From contig NZ_JPRD01000007.1 in the NCBI RefSeq assembly GCF_000817815.1, forward strand, positions 1-64,000: a stretch of 64,000 nucleotides of DNA, in the 5' to 3' direction. The translations under genes were made by a program, and so were the position numbers. The notes beneath the pieces were generated by a model. That model did not search any database. It saw only the letters and a list, made by a program, of their open reading frames with translations, and had not been told where the DNA came from. The DNA comes from Vibrio owensii CAIM 1854 = LMG 25443. GTDB lineage: Bacteria; Pseudomonadota; Gammaproteobacteria; Enterobacterales; Vibrionaceae. How positions within the stretch are numbered: position 1 is the first letter of the stretch; each line of letters starts with the position of its first letter. Positions 41,869-49,837 of the stretch are shown one piece after another.

Positions 41869-43200
41869 ATGACAATTTCTAAGAAGAACCTTTCTTTAGT
41901 TGCGCTATCTTGTGCGTTCGCCCTCAATGCCAATGCAGCCTCAACGCTGTTTACCAACGTCGATGTTTTTAATGGCACGGATGAAAAGCTACTGCAAAAC
42001 CAGAACGTATTGGTTGTCGATAACTTAATCAAAGAGATTTCGGCTAAACCGATAAAAACCGACAAGCAAACCACGACGATTAACGGTGAAGGCTTAACCA
42101 TGATTCCTGGTTTGATCGACATGCATTCCCACATGTGTATTCAGGAAGGCATGTTGGTAGGTCGAGATGGTTACGATCAAATGGCAATGGGGGCTCGTGC
42201 CCACGTTTCCATGATGCAGTACCTCGACCAAGGTTTTACCACAGCTCGTGACGCTGGCTGTAACATTCTTGGTATGGCAAAAGCCATCAACAATGGTTTG
42301 CTAGAAGGCCCGCGACTATTCCCTGCGGGCGGTTTCTTGAGTCAAACCGGTGGTCACGCAGATACCGGCAGCTTCAATGATGTACCAGGACGCGTTGACG
42401 ATCTCGAACGTCACGGCTTTGGCTATATCGTCGATGGTGAAACAGAGGCTCGTCGTGCTGCGCGTCAGAACCTACGTTCTGGGGCAACTCAAATCAAGAT
42501 CATGGCTGGCGGCGGTGTTGCAAGTGAGTTTGACCCAATCCATATGACGCAATTCTCCAAAGAAGAAATGGAAGCGATTGTGGGTGTAGCGGAAGATTAT
42601 GGCACTTATGTCATGGCACACGCCTATCATGACCGTTCGGTTAATCGTGCCATTGATGCTGGAGTGAAAGTTATCGAGCATAACTTCCTTATCTCTGAGG
42701 AAACCATCAAGCGAATGAAAGAGAAGGGTGTGGCACTTTCTGCGCAAGCGGTGATGTCTCTCGAAGCCTTTGCAGAACCAGAAAAGATCACCTTCTTTAG
42801 TCCAGATCAAAAAGCCAAAGCGACCAAAGTAAACGAAGGCGCAAAACAGATGTTTGAGTGGGCGCGTAAATACGACCTGTTGATTGTGACCGGCGGCGAT
42901 ATGTTTGGTCCGGCTTACAATACACGCCAAGCAGACAATATGGTTTGGATGGAGAAAGTCGGATTTACCCCGTATCAAATCATGAAGATGGGTACATCAA
43001 ACGCAGCAGAAGTGCTTAGTTGGTCGGGTGGTATGAATCCATATAAATACGGCAAATTGGGTGTCGTAGAGCCTGGCGCGTATGCTGATGTGGTGCTGGT
43101 GGACGGAAATCCTCTGGAGGACATCACAGTTCTTAACGATTACCAAGATAAATTCAAAGTAATTATGAAAGACGGCAAGATCCACAAGAACACCTTGTAG
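41869..43200 (+). CDS. Exported metal-dependent amidohydrolase
   Basis: A 443-residue protein. A signal peptide spans residues 1-23 (LNANAAS). The amidohydrolase TIM barrel follows: GLIDMHSHM (metal His near 86 and 88), QIKIMAGGG with the bridging Lys region, VMAHAYHD and HNFLISEE histidines, and VTGGDMFGPAY with the catalytic Asp. The C-terminus KLGVVEPGAYADVVLVDGNPLEDI is typical of imidazolonepropionase/Xaa-Pro dipeptidase-type relatives. It likely hydrolyses a cyclic amide or peptide bond in the periplasm; substrate is unknown. It is followed by a DUF3299 gene and a porin. Confidence 0.87.
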   Translation: MTISKKNLSLVALSCAFALNANAASTLFTNVDVFNGTDEKLLQNQNVLVVDNLIKEISAKPIKTDKQTTTINGEGLTMIPGLIDMHSHMCIQEGMLVGRDGYDQMAMGARAHVSMMQYLDQGFTTARDAGCNILGMAKAINNGLLEGPRLFPAGGFLSQTGGHADTGSFNDVPGRVDDLERHGFGYIVDGETEARRAARQNLRSGATQIKIMAGGGVASEFDPIHMTQFSKEEMEAIVGVAEDYGTYVMAHAYHDRSVNRAIDAGVKVIEHNFLISEETIKRMKEKGVALSAQAVMSLEAFAEPEKITFFSPDQKAKATKVNEGAKQMFEWARKYDLLIVTGGDMFGPAYNTRQADNMVWMEKVGFTPYQIMKMGTSNAAEVLSWSGGMNPYKYGKLGVVEPGAYADVVLVDGNPLEDITVLNDYQDKFKVIMKDGKIHKNTL

Positions 43201-43279
43201 TAAACTCTGCAATCAGTTTGGGGACATACGTTGTCCCCAAATTTTTCTCTAAAAGACAAAGAACTATTCAAGGGAACGT

Positions 43280-43912
43280 ATGAAGAAGTACCTATTGGCT
43301 GGCTTAGTTTTGCTGGCTTCATCAAATGTATCCGCCGATCAATTAAGCTGGGAGCAATTGCTGCCGGTGAATGTTCCTCAGATTGAAGACCCATTTGTAA
43401 AACTCACAGACCAACAACTTTTTGAACTGGGCTCTCTTGCAAGATATCGCGATTCTCAAAATCTTAATGAGCAGCAAAAGCAAACCATGAAAGAATTGGA
43501 AGACAGTTTAAAAGCTGACGACTTAGACATTGAGTGGTTGTTCAAAAAGCGCAACGAAATTACTGAACATCGTCGTATGTTGGCATCAATGCCAAACACA
43601 ACGCTAACAGAGGAAACTTATGAAATTCCTGGCTTTGTTACGCCAGTAGAATTTAACAATGACGTTGTCACAAAATTCTTCCTTGTTCCAACCATGGGCG
43701 CATGTATCCATACACCTCCGCCACCTGCAAACCAGATTGTATTGGTTGATTATCCAAAAGGTTTGAAACTGACTTCTCTTTACGAACCAATTTGGGTGAA
43801 AGGGGATCTGCATGTGAAAAAGACCAAAGCAGACGTTTCATACTCTGATGGTGCTGCGAACGTAGAAACTATCTACCAAATGGATGAGGTTTCTATCCGA
43901 CCTTATCGATAA
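43280..43912 (+). CDS. Exported DUF3299 protein
   Basis: A 210-residue protein. A signal peptide spans about 1-19 (NVSADQ). A central helical stretch (NEQQKQTMKELEDSLKADDLD) is followed by EIPGFVTPVEF and the DUF3299 signature VPTMGACIHTPPPPANQIVLV. Members are periplasmic and often sit beside ABC-type lipoprotein or metal genes; their function is not established. AAGGGAACGT precedes the ATG, 79 nt after the amidohydrolase. Confidence 0.84.
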   Translation: MKKYLLAGLVLLASSNVSADQLSWEQLLPVNVPQIEDPFVKLTDQQLFELGSLARYRDSQNLNEQQKQTMKELEDSLKADDLDIEWLFKKRNEITEHRRMLASMPNTTLTEETYEIPGFVTPVEFNNDVVTKFFLVPTMGACIHTPPPPANQIVLVDYPKGLKLTSLYEPIWVKGDLHVKKTKADVSYSDGAANVETIYQMDEVSIRPYR

Positions 43913-44023
43913 GAGTACATATCGAAAATACATAAAAGCAGTGAGCTGTCGCTTAATGGCAATTTTCAAAACTCTGAATCATTAAAATCTCTTTCTAGAA
44001 ATCAATTTAATGAGAACCCAGAC

Positions 44024-45250
44024 ATGAAAGTAACTGTTCCAAAGCTTAGTTTTATCGCTCTTTCACTTGTAATGGCATCATCGGTTAACGCGGCGAACTT
44101 TGGTAGCCCTGATACGGTGGACAATACTATTGCAGAAAATGCTCGAGAAAAACGCTCATGGCGTGAGTCATTAGCTGAGGAACACAATGTTACTTTCGGT
44201 CTGGACTATCAATTCCTTGGTCTAACTGCCTCAGACCCTCAAAGTGGTGGTGAAGATACAGCAAGCGCTGGTGTTGCTCGCTTTTATGGTAGTTGGAATC
44301 TTGTTGGGCTTGAATCTGGCAATACGGGCGGATTGGTTTGGAAAGTCGAACACCGACATGCTTATAGCGATTTGTCACCGAAAGAATTTAGCTTTATCGG
44401 TAATGGGTTAGGTTACGCAGGGATGATTGGTCCAGCATACAGTGATCAAGGGGCTCGTCTAACCAACCTATATTGGAAGCAAAAGCTCAACGGTGGCAAA
44501 ACTTCCTTCATGGTGGGTTTCCTAGATACTACTGACTACGTCGATGCCTATGCATTAGCAAGCCCTTGGACCGGATTTACTAACCTTGCATTCAGCACTG
44601 GTGGAGGCTCGATTGGTCTACCGGATGATGGGATTCTAGGCTTAGCCGTCGGTCACATGCTGACTGATAACTTTTATATGGTTGCAGGCGTCGCAGATGG
44701 TAAAGGGCGTTCAGATGAGCCATTTGATGGCTTCGATACCTTATTCAACGATCATAAACTGTTTACTACGTTCGAGTTGGGTTGGACGGCCTCACAAGAC
44801 CAAATCTATACCGATAATGTTCACCTAACCGCTTGGCATTTGGATGGCGACACGCAACACAACCTAACGAATAAAGACAGCGGGCAGGGTATTAACTTTT
44901 CAGCAAGTTATTTTGCTACAGAGCAATTGATGCCATTTGTTCGCGGCGGCTTTTCGGAAGGTGATGTCGCGCTTTATGATCGCTCCCTAACGGTGGGGAT
45001 TGGTTACTTTGGTTTAGGTAAGCCAACCAACAACCTAGGCTTCGCAGTTAACTGGAGCCATGTTAACGATAACCTAGAGCACGCTTATGGTGTAGATGAC
45101 TCTGAACAGTTCACTGCCGAGCTTTACTACAACATGCAGTTGAATGATTACATTCAAATCACACCGGATATTCAGTACATCAAAGACCCAGCATTTTCGA
45201 ACAAAAGCAGCACTTGGGTATTAGGTCTTCGTGCGAGAATATTCATCTAG
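44024..45250 (+). CDS. OprB-like outer-membrane carbohydrate porin
   Basis: A 408-residue protein with a signal peptide (about 1-23, SSVNAAN). Many alternating beta strands follow, and it ends WVLGLRARIFI with a terminal hydrophobic residue suited to barrel insertion. Segments such as VTFGLDYQFLGL, LYWKQKLNGGKTSFMVGFLDTTDY, VHLTAWHLDGD and TAELYYNMQLNDYIQITPDIQYIKDP match carbohydrate-selective porins of the OprB family. It would let sugars or oligomers cross the outer membrane. It has its own leader and a very strong terminator. Confidence 0.85.
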   Translation: MKVTVPKLSFIALSLVMASSVNAANFGSPDTVDNTIAENAREKRSWRESLAEEHNVTFGLDYQFLGLTASDPQSGGEDTASAGVARFYGSWNLVGLESGNTGGLVWKVEHRHAYSDLSPKEFSFIGNGLGYAGMIGPAYSDQGARLTNLYWKQKLNGGKTSFMVGFLDTTDYVDAYALASPWTGFTNLAFSTGGGSIGLPDDGILGLAVGHMLTDNFYMVAGVADGKGRSDEPFDGFDTLFNDHKLFTTFELGWTASQDQIYTDNVHLTAWHLDGDTQHNLTNKDSGQGINFSASYFATEQLMPFVRGGFSEGDVALYDRSLTVGIGYFGLGKPTNNLGFAVNWSHVNDNLEHAYGVDDSEQFTAELYYNMQLNDYIQITPDIQYIKDPAFSNKSSTWVLGLRARIFI

Positions 45251-45273
45251 ATGATTATGTTTATTTGCCTTAC

Positions 45274-45311
45274 CAAGAATAACTGTATATAAATACAGTT
45301 ATTCTTGTTTT
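45274..45311 (+). terminator. Strong terminator after the porin gene
   Basis: CAAGAATAACTGTAT (45274-45288) pairs perfectly with ATACAGTTATTCTTG (45293-45307) around a 4-nt loop and is followed by TTTT. The stem is 15 bp. Confidence 0.9.
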
Positions 45312-45349
45312 GGGTTAATTTTGCTATCGCAAAGAGAAAGGGAAAGGCA

Positions 45350-45568
45350 ATGAACATCGCGTTAAGAGACAAAATCATTCAGGTGTGTAAGAAGAAAATA
45401 GAGCAGAAAGGCGACAATGTTGGCGTGTCCTTTTATGCCTTTTTCGCTAATAAGAATGATAATCCTGAGTTATTGATGGAAGCGGCGACTTGGTGGATTC
45501 AAACTCATCAACTCGATCACTTCGAAAAAGCGACCAAGATTATTCAATTAGTTGAATCCGAAATGTAG
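45350..45568 (+). CDS. Small DUF6500-like protein
   Basis: A 72-residue cytoplasmic protein, MNIALRDKIIQVCKKKIEQ onward, with a conserved-looking VSFYAFFANKNDNPELLMEAATWWIQTH core. It matches small vibrio proteins I recall as DUF6500; no function is known. ATG 45350 is set by GGGAAAGGC upstream; an earlier in-frame start codon at 45305 overlaps the porin terminator. It is a monocistron bounded by terminators on both sides. Confidence 0.78.
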   Translation: MNIALRDKIIQVCKKKIEQKGDNVGVSFYAFFANKNDNPELLMEAATWWIQTHQLDHFEKATKIIQLVESEM

Positions 45569-45596
45569 AAAGGGGCACATTACGTGCCCCTTTTTT
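45569..45596 (+). terminator. Terminator after the small protein gene
   Basis: AAAGGGGCAC pairs with GTGCCCC around ATTAC and is followed by TTTTTT. It lies directly past the stop codon and faces the CoA-disulfide reductase gene on the other strand. Confidence 0.94.
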
Positions 45597-45634
45597 ATTT
45601 TCAGCCCTAAACCTTAGATTTTTAGAATCAGAGA

Positions 45635-47338
45635 TTAAGCTTTTGCGAACTTGTAAGTACGGTAACCGCCAAGCAGGTTACGCGCTTTAAACCCTGAGTT
45701 GACCAGTTGACGATAGGCGACATTACCGCGCAAACCGACCTGACAGTAAATCACGATCTCTTTGTCTTTCGGCAGTTCATTCATACGTTGGCGAAGTTGG
45801 TCTACAGGAATATTGATCGCGCCTTCAATGAAGCCTACAGATTCCAATTCTCCCGGATTACGAACATCGAGCAGAACTTGGTTTTCTGAAAGGTTGTCAA
45901 TCTCATCAAAATGAATTGCTGTTGCGTCGCCTTTAATGATGTTGTTCGCAACGAACGCCGCTTGGTTAATCACATCTTTCGCTGAGCCATACGGTGGCGC
46001 GTAAGTGAGTTCAAGGTGTTGCAGTTGTTCTACCGTCATACTTGCACGCTGAGCAACTGCCATTACGTCGATGCGTTTATCAACGCCATCTTTACCTACT
46101 GCTTGTGCACCTAAAATCTTTCCGGTTGCTGGATCAAACAACATTTTGAACGACACAGTTTCTGCGCCAGGGTAGTAGCTCGCGTGGCTTGCTGTGTGGA
46201 CATACACTTTTTCATAAGCGATGTTTTCACGTTTAAGCTGCTTCTCGTTTTTACCAGTAGAAGCGACGGCTAAATCAAAGATCTTACAGATCGCCGTACC
46301 TTGTGTACCTTGATAAGTTTCTTGGCGACCAAGCATGTTGTCTGCTGCCATACGACCTTGACGGTTTGCCGGACCTGCCAACGGAACAAGTGTTTGTTCG
46401 CCAGTGACAAAGTCTTTCTCTTCAACCGCATCACCAACGGCATAAATAGAAGGATCGCTGCTCTGCATGTACTCGTTGGTGTAAATACCGCCTAGAGCAC
46501 CAATTTGAAGACCGGCTTCTTGTGCGAGTTTTGTCTCAGGGCGAACACCGATCGCCATGATCAGGATATCGGTATCAAGTTGATCACCATTGTTTAGAGA
46601 CAGTGTCAGCTTTCCTTGAAGGTGTTGGTGCGTGTCATCTTCACCCGCTTCAGTGTTCGCGATAGATTGGTTCGCCACATATTCAACAGAAGATAGAGCA
46701 ACGCCTAAACGTAGGTCGATACCTTTCTCTCGGATTTCAGCATGAGCAAAACCAGCCATTTCTCGGTCAACGGGCGTCATCACTTGATCCGCCATTTCAA
46801 CCAATGTGGTTTTTACGCCAAGCTGGTGGAAGGCTTCCATCATTTCCAAACCGATAAAACCACCGCCAACGACCGTAGCGTGTTCAACTTTGTTGGTTTC
46901 GATCGTCTTAATGATGCGATCCATATCTGGAATATTGCGCAGCGAGTGCGTTAACGGGTTATCAATACCCGGAATAGGCGGCACTACTGGACCTGCACCA
47001 GGGCTAAGTAGAAGAAAGTCGTAGCTCTCTTGGTATTCAGAGCCATCAAGTAGATTCTTAACCGTAACCGTTTTATCTTGGCGGTTAATTGAAACCACTT
47101 CGTTCATCACACGAACATCAACATTGAAACGCGCTAAGAAGCTCTCAGGCGTTTGAAGAAGCAGTTTGCTGCGTTCTTGGATATCGCCACCAATGTGGTA
47201 CGGCAAGCCACAGTTTGCAAATGACACAAATGGACCGCGTTCAAACATAATGATTTCTGCGTCTTCACTAAGACGACGAGCGCGAGCTGCTGCAGATGCA
47301 CCGCCAGCAACACCACCAATAATCACGATTTTGCTCAT
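45635..47338 (-). CDS. CoA-disulfide/persulfide reductase with C-terminal rhodanese domain
   Basis: A 567-residue flavoprotein. FAD motif GGVAGGASAAAR lies at residues 8-19, and the single redox cysteine Cys43 in SFANCGLPY is diagnostic of CoA-disulfide reductases. An NAD(P)H fold (VVGGGFIGLEMMEA) follows near 160, then VGDAVEE. The rhodanese domain (from about 470) has catalytic Cys532 in YCQVGLRG. Shewanella Npsr and related fusions reduce CoA or glutathione persulfides. It is divergent from a BigR-type repressor operon, so it probably handles reactive sulfur under that repressor's control. Confidence 0.92.
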   Translation of the reverse strand: MSKIVIIGGVAGGASAAARARRLSEDAEIIMFERGPFVSFANCGLPYHIGGDIQERSKLLLQTPESFLARFNVDVRVMNEVVSINRQDKTVTVKNLLDGSEYQESYDFLLLSPGAGPVVPPIPGIDNPLTHSLRNIPDMDRIIKTIETNKVEHATVVGGGFIGLEMMEAFHQLGVKTTLVEMADQVMTPVDREMAGFAHAEIREKGIDLRLGVALSSVEYVANQSIANTEAGEDDTHQHLQGKLTLSLNNGDQLDTDILIMAIGVRPETKLAQEAGLQIGALGGIYTNEYMQSSDPSIYAVGDAVEEKDFVTGEQTLVPLAGPANRQGRMAADNMLGRQETYQGTQGTAICKIFDLAVASTGKNEKQLKRENIAYEKVYVHTASHASYYPGAETVSFKMLFDPATGKILGAQAVGKDGVDKRIDVMAVAQRASMTVEQLQHLELTYAPPYGSAKDVINQAAFVANNIIKGDATAIHFDEIDNLSENQVLLDVRNPGELESVGFIEGAINIPVDQLRQRMNELPKDKEIVIYCQVGLRGNVAYRQLVNSGFKARNLLGGYRTYKFAKA

Positions 47339-47398
47339 GGATTTCTCCTACTGAATGATCGAAAACGCCTACACCTTACTCAAATAAATTAGCCATGT

Positions 47399-47452
47399 CT
47401 AATGTTAATTTAACTACATTAGCATTGACTTAATAATATTAATTAGTAATAT
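47399..47452 (+). promoter_or_regulatory. Divergent promoter with operator-like inverted repeats (sulfur module)
   Basis: TTGACT (47425-47430) and TAATAT (47447-47452) with a 16-nt spacer make a good promoter toward the ArsR-type gene. CTAATGT/ACATTAG (47399-47405/47416-47422) and ATATTA/TAATAT (47436-47441/47447-47452) are AT-rich inverted repeats; the second overlaps the -10. They are candidate sites for the adjacent repressor and could control both directions. Confidence 0.6.
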
Positions 47453-47489
47453 CTAATAAAACTTAACGTATTGATGAAGGGGCATAAGA

Positions 47490-47783
47490 ATGGGCGACAG
47501 TATGCTACAAAGCGCGACCGAAGCGAGTGAGCTACTTAAAATTATGGCTCATCCGGAGCGCTTAATCGTGATGTGCAAGCTAATTGAAGGTGAAAAAGGG
47601 GTCGGTGAACTGTTTGAAGGCTCAACATTAAGCCAATCAGCCTTTTCACAACACCTCACCGTATTGAGAAAACACGACATCATCAAAGCTCGAAAGGTGT
47701 CTCAGCAGGTGTTTTATTCGATTTCTGATGGGAGAGTCGCTCCGCTGATCGAAGCGTTTAACCAAGTTTTCTGTAAGCAATAA
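47490..47783 (+). CDS. bigR: ArsR-family sulfide/persulfide-responsive repressor (BigR/SqrR-type)
   Basis: A 97-residue winged-helix repressor: LLKIMAHPERLIVMCKLIEG, then the recognition helix in LSQSAFSQHLTVLRKHDII. Two cysteines at positions 29 and 95 match the pair that forms a tetrasulfide bridge in SqrR/BigR; no classical metal site (ELCVCDL) is present. It therefore likely senses persulfides rather than arsenic. GAAGGGGC precedes ATG 47490. It leads an operon with two YeeE/YedE membrane proteins and faces the CoA-disulfide reductase. Confidence 0.85.
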   Translation: MGDSMLQSATEASELLKIMAHPERLIVMCKLIEGEKGVGELFEGSTLSQSAFSQHLTVLRKHDIIKARKVSQQVFYSISDGRVAPLIEAFNQVFCKQ

Positions 47784-47809
47784 TTCAAAACTTTATACGG
47801 GTGATTGTT

Positions 47810-48211
47810 ATGTTTGAAGTTCCTTGGATGTCGCTTTTGGGCGGCGTAATGGTTGGCGCATCAGCGGTAACATTGATGCTCTTCACTGGTAAGACAGCGG
47901 GAATCAGCGGGATATTAAATGGCGCTGTTGAGAATACAGATCGCGTTTGGCGAATTGTGTTCTTAATTGCGATGGCATTAGGCGGTGTGTTTGCTGTTTA
48001 TGCCCTTGGCGGACACGTACCAACTGAGTACAGCGGTTCTCTTGGTTTGGTTGTCGTCGCTGGTTTGCTTGTCGGAGTCGGTACACGTATTGGTAATGGT
48101 TGTACAAGTGGTCATGGTATTTGCGGAATGGGGCGTTTCTCTGTCCGTTCTGTTGTCGCGACGTGTACTTTTATGGCAACAGCCATGTTAACCGTCTTGC
48201 TAGTCTCGTAA
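47810..48211 (+). CDS. YeeE/YedE-family membrane protein, first half
   Basis: A 133-residue protein with about four helices. It carries GNGCTSGHGICGM, the conserved cysteine motif of YeeE/YedE (thiosulfate-uptake TsuA/PmpA-like) proteins. ATG 47810 is used, with CGGGTGA upstream. It forms a pair with the next gene; together they equal one full-length transporter, which is the normal split form beside BigR rather than a broken gene. Likely role: passage of a reduced sulfur species across the inner membrane. Confidence 0.86.
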   Translation: MFEVPWMSLLGGVMVGASAVTLMLFTGKTAGISGILNGAVENTDRVWRIVFLIAMALGGVFAVYALGGHVPTEYSGSLGLVVVAGLLVGVGTRIGNGCTSGHGICGMGRFSVRSVVATCTFMATAMLTVLLVS

Positions 48212-48225
48212 GGAATAGTGTCGTA

Positions 48226-48666
48226 ATGAAAACCCACGTAATGAAAAGTATTAAGCAAATTTCCATCGTTGCATTTTCTGGTGTGCTTTTTGGTATTGGT
48301 ATGGTGATTTCCGGTATGGCTGATCCGGCCAAAGTTATCGGCTTTCTCGATATTACCGGTTCATGGGACCCAAGCTTAGCCTTCGTTATGGGCGGAGCAC
48401 TTGCGGTGTTCATTCCTGCTTATCTTTTATTAATAAAGCCAAGAAGCAAATCTGTGTTTGGTGATGAGATTGTCTGTCCGACTTCTAACACGATAGACAA
48501 AAAGCTAGTTGGTGGTGCAGCACTGTTTGGTATTGGTTGGGGCTTATTGGGTGTGTGTCCTGGTCCTGCGGTTGCCAGCCTTTTTACTGGCAACGTACAA
48601 GTTCTGCTCTTTATAGCGGCAATGTTGGTTGGGTCATTCACCGCTAAAAGAGTGGTTCGTGGCTAA
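48226..48666 (+). CDS. YeeE/YedE-family membrane protein, second half
   Basis: A 146-residue protein with about four helices and the second-half motif GWGLLGVCPGPAVASL, plus FGIGMVISGMADPAKV near the start. AAGGA lies upstream of ATG 48226; another ATG five codons later is possible. It starts 14 nt after the first-half gene, so both are co-translated. Its stop overlaps the stop of the convergent nuclease-family gene by 4 nt. Confidence 0.86.
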   Translation: MKTHVMKSIKQISIVAFSGVLFGIGMVISGMADPAKVIGFLDITGSWDPSLAFVMGGALAVFIPAYLLLIKPRSKSVFGDEIVCPTSNTIDKKLVGGAALFGIGWGLLGVCPGPAVASLFTGNVQVLLFIAAMLVGSFTAKRVVRG

Positions 48667-49529
48667 TAAAAAGAGAGCATCGTAGATACCGGGCAATGAT
48701 CACTCAGTTTGTAGTCGAGCACATCTTGTGTTTTGAAAATGGTTTGAACACCAGACGACGCCTTTAAATCACCACTCACAATAATGTGGTCTATCACCGA
48801 GCGGAATTGGTGGGTTTTATTCGGATTACGATTAGAACGCACTTTACATTCCGCGTTGGTATTTTTGGTCACTAACTTAGCATCGGTATTGTCCGATAGC
48901 ACTTCCCATAACCAATCTCCTCGATACCCCAAATTGTGATTAAAGTCGCCAAGCACCACATATTGTTGTTTGTTGTCTTCGCGCGCTTTTATCCACTTAG
49001 CTAGTGCCTGTCCTTGTTGTTTCAATATCTTACAGTCTCGGTTATTGCGATATGCGCCACTGCAACCCGCTTTTAGATGCACAGAGAGTAGGTGAGTCTC
49101 GTTGTCTTGGTTTGGATTCAAAACAAGGTAGCTGGCGAAGCGGAGCTTGCTGCTGCCTCGTGTGATAGAAAAGTCTGGTTTGTCTAATACGTTTACGCCA
49201 TTACGCACCGCGAAACCTGTGTATTGATTGGTATCGTTGAACTGAAGATGTCGATTAGAAGCGTCCGCACGATCAGACAGATAAATAGTGAAGTCATTGC
49301 CAACGGCTTTTTGGATGGCAGCAGCACTTTCGACTTCTTGAAAAGCAAGAATGTCGGCTTGTGTTTTATCCACATAGTGGGTCAGTTTTTCAAAATCTTG
49401 TGGTGTTCTCGAAACTTTTCCACCATCTATAGATAACCATTCAATATTCCAACTGGTTAAGTTGATGGAATTTTGAGCGAATGAAAGAGAACTAAAAAGT
49501 AATATCGTCGTAACAAAAAGTGATCGCAT
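48663..49529 (-). CDS. Exported endonuclease/exonuclease/phosphatase-family protein
   Basis: A 288-residue protein. A signal peptide (MRSLFVTTILLFSSLSFAQ) precedes the fold of DNase I and phosphoesterases: LTSWNIEWL near the start, ILAFQEVES (metal Glu), LLSVHLKAGC, VVLGDFNHN and SDHCPV at the end, carrying the catalytic Asp and His residues. Target (nucleic acid or phospholipid) is unknown. A GTG start at 49544 in the same frame is also possible; AGGAG is too close to GTG and a bit far from ATG, so the start is uncertain. Confidence 0.85.
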   Translation of the reverse strand: MRSLFVTTILLFSSLSFAQNSINLTSWNIEWLSIDGGKVSRTPQDFEKLTHYVDKTQADILAFQEVESAAAIQKAVGNDFTIYLSDRADASNRHLQFNDTNQYTGFAVRNGVNVLDKPDFSITRGSSKLRFASYLVLNPNQDNETHLLSVHLKAGCSGAYRNNRDCKILKQQGQALAKWIKAREDNKQQYVVLGDFNHNLGYRGDWLWEVLSDNTDAKLVTKNTNAECKVRSNRNPNKTHQFRSVIDHIIVSGDLKASSGVQTIFKTQDVLDYKLSDHCPVSTMLSFY

Positions 49530-49702
49530 TTTGGTCTGTTGCACTCCTATTATTTAGCGCATTCCTTTCCATCCTTTATCCTATAAGACCTCGAAAAAAA
49601 GCAAGTGGATTTCGCTCCAATTTTGCAATTTTCACAGTTTTCTTCGCAACTGAGATCAACGCCAATAAGATCGATTTGTTCTTGTTCGCTACCCATTTTT
49701 TA

Positions 49703-49806
49703 TTGATCAAAATCAATGTTTTCAATTGGTGCTTCTCGTTAAATACGCCACAATATATTGTGTCATCAGAATAAGAAATAACCCCATATAGTGTATTTGT
49801 GGATAA
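49703..49806 (+). promoter_or_regulatory. nrdDG promoter: perfect FNR box, -10, two NrdR boxes, DnaA-type box
   Basis: TTGATCAAAATCAA (49703-49716) matches the FNR consensus exactly. With FNR at -41.5, +1 is 49751 and TTAAAT (49739-49744) is the -10. CACAATATATTGTG (49749-49762) is a perfect palindrome fitting the NrdR box, and ACCCCATATAGTGT (49781-49794) is a second, weaker box whose centre lies 32 nt away (three helical turns). TGTGGATAA (49798-49806) equals a consensus DnaA box on the minus strand. Confidence 0.85.
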
Positions 49807-49837
49807 GTCTGTGAGTATTTTGGGGTAAGGAGAAAAA

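Noticed and set aside
48100..48225. Upstream extension of the second YeeE/YedE gene to 48100.
   Set aside because: The added 42 residues overlap the first-half gene in another frame, are Cys- and Trp-rich and unrelated to the family; ATG 48226 begins at the conserved part.
47810..48666. YeeE/YedE transporter split in two, as if frameshifted.
   Set aside because: Both halves have their own starts and ribosome sites, end normally and carry the two family motifs separately; split pairs beside BigR-type repressors are the usual form.
49798..49806. DnaA box as sign of a replication origin.
   Set aside because: Only one consensus box is present, with no dnaA, rctB, parAB or iteron cluster nearby. 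It more likely serves nrdDG regulation or is chance.
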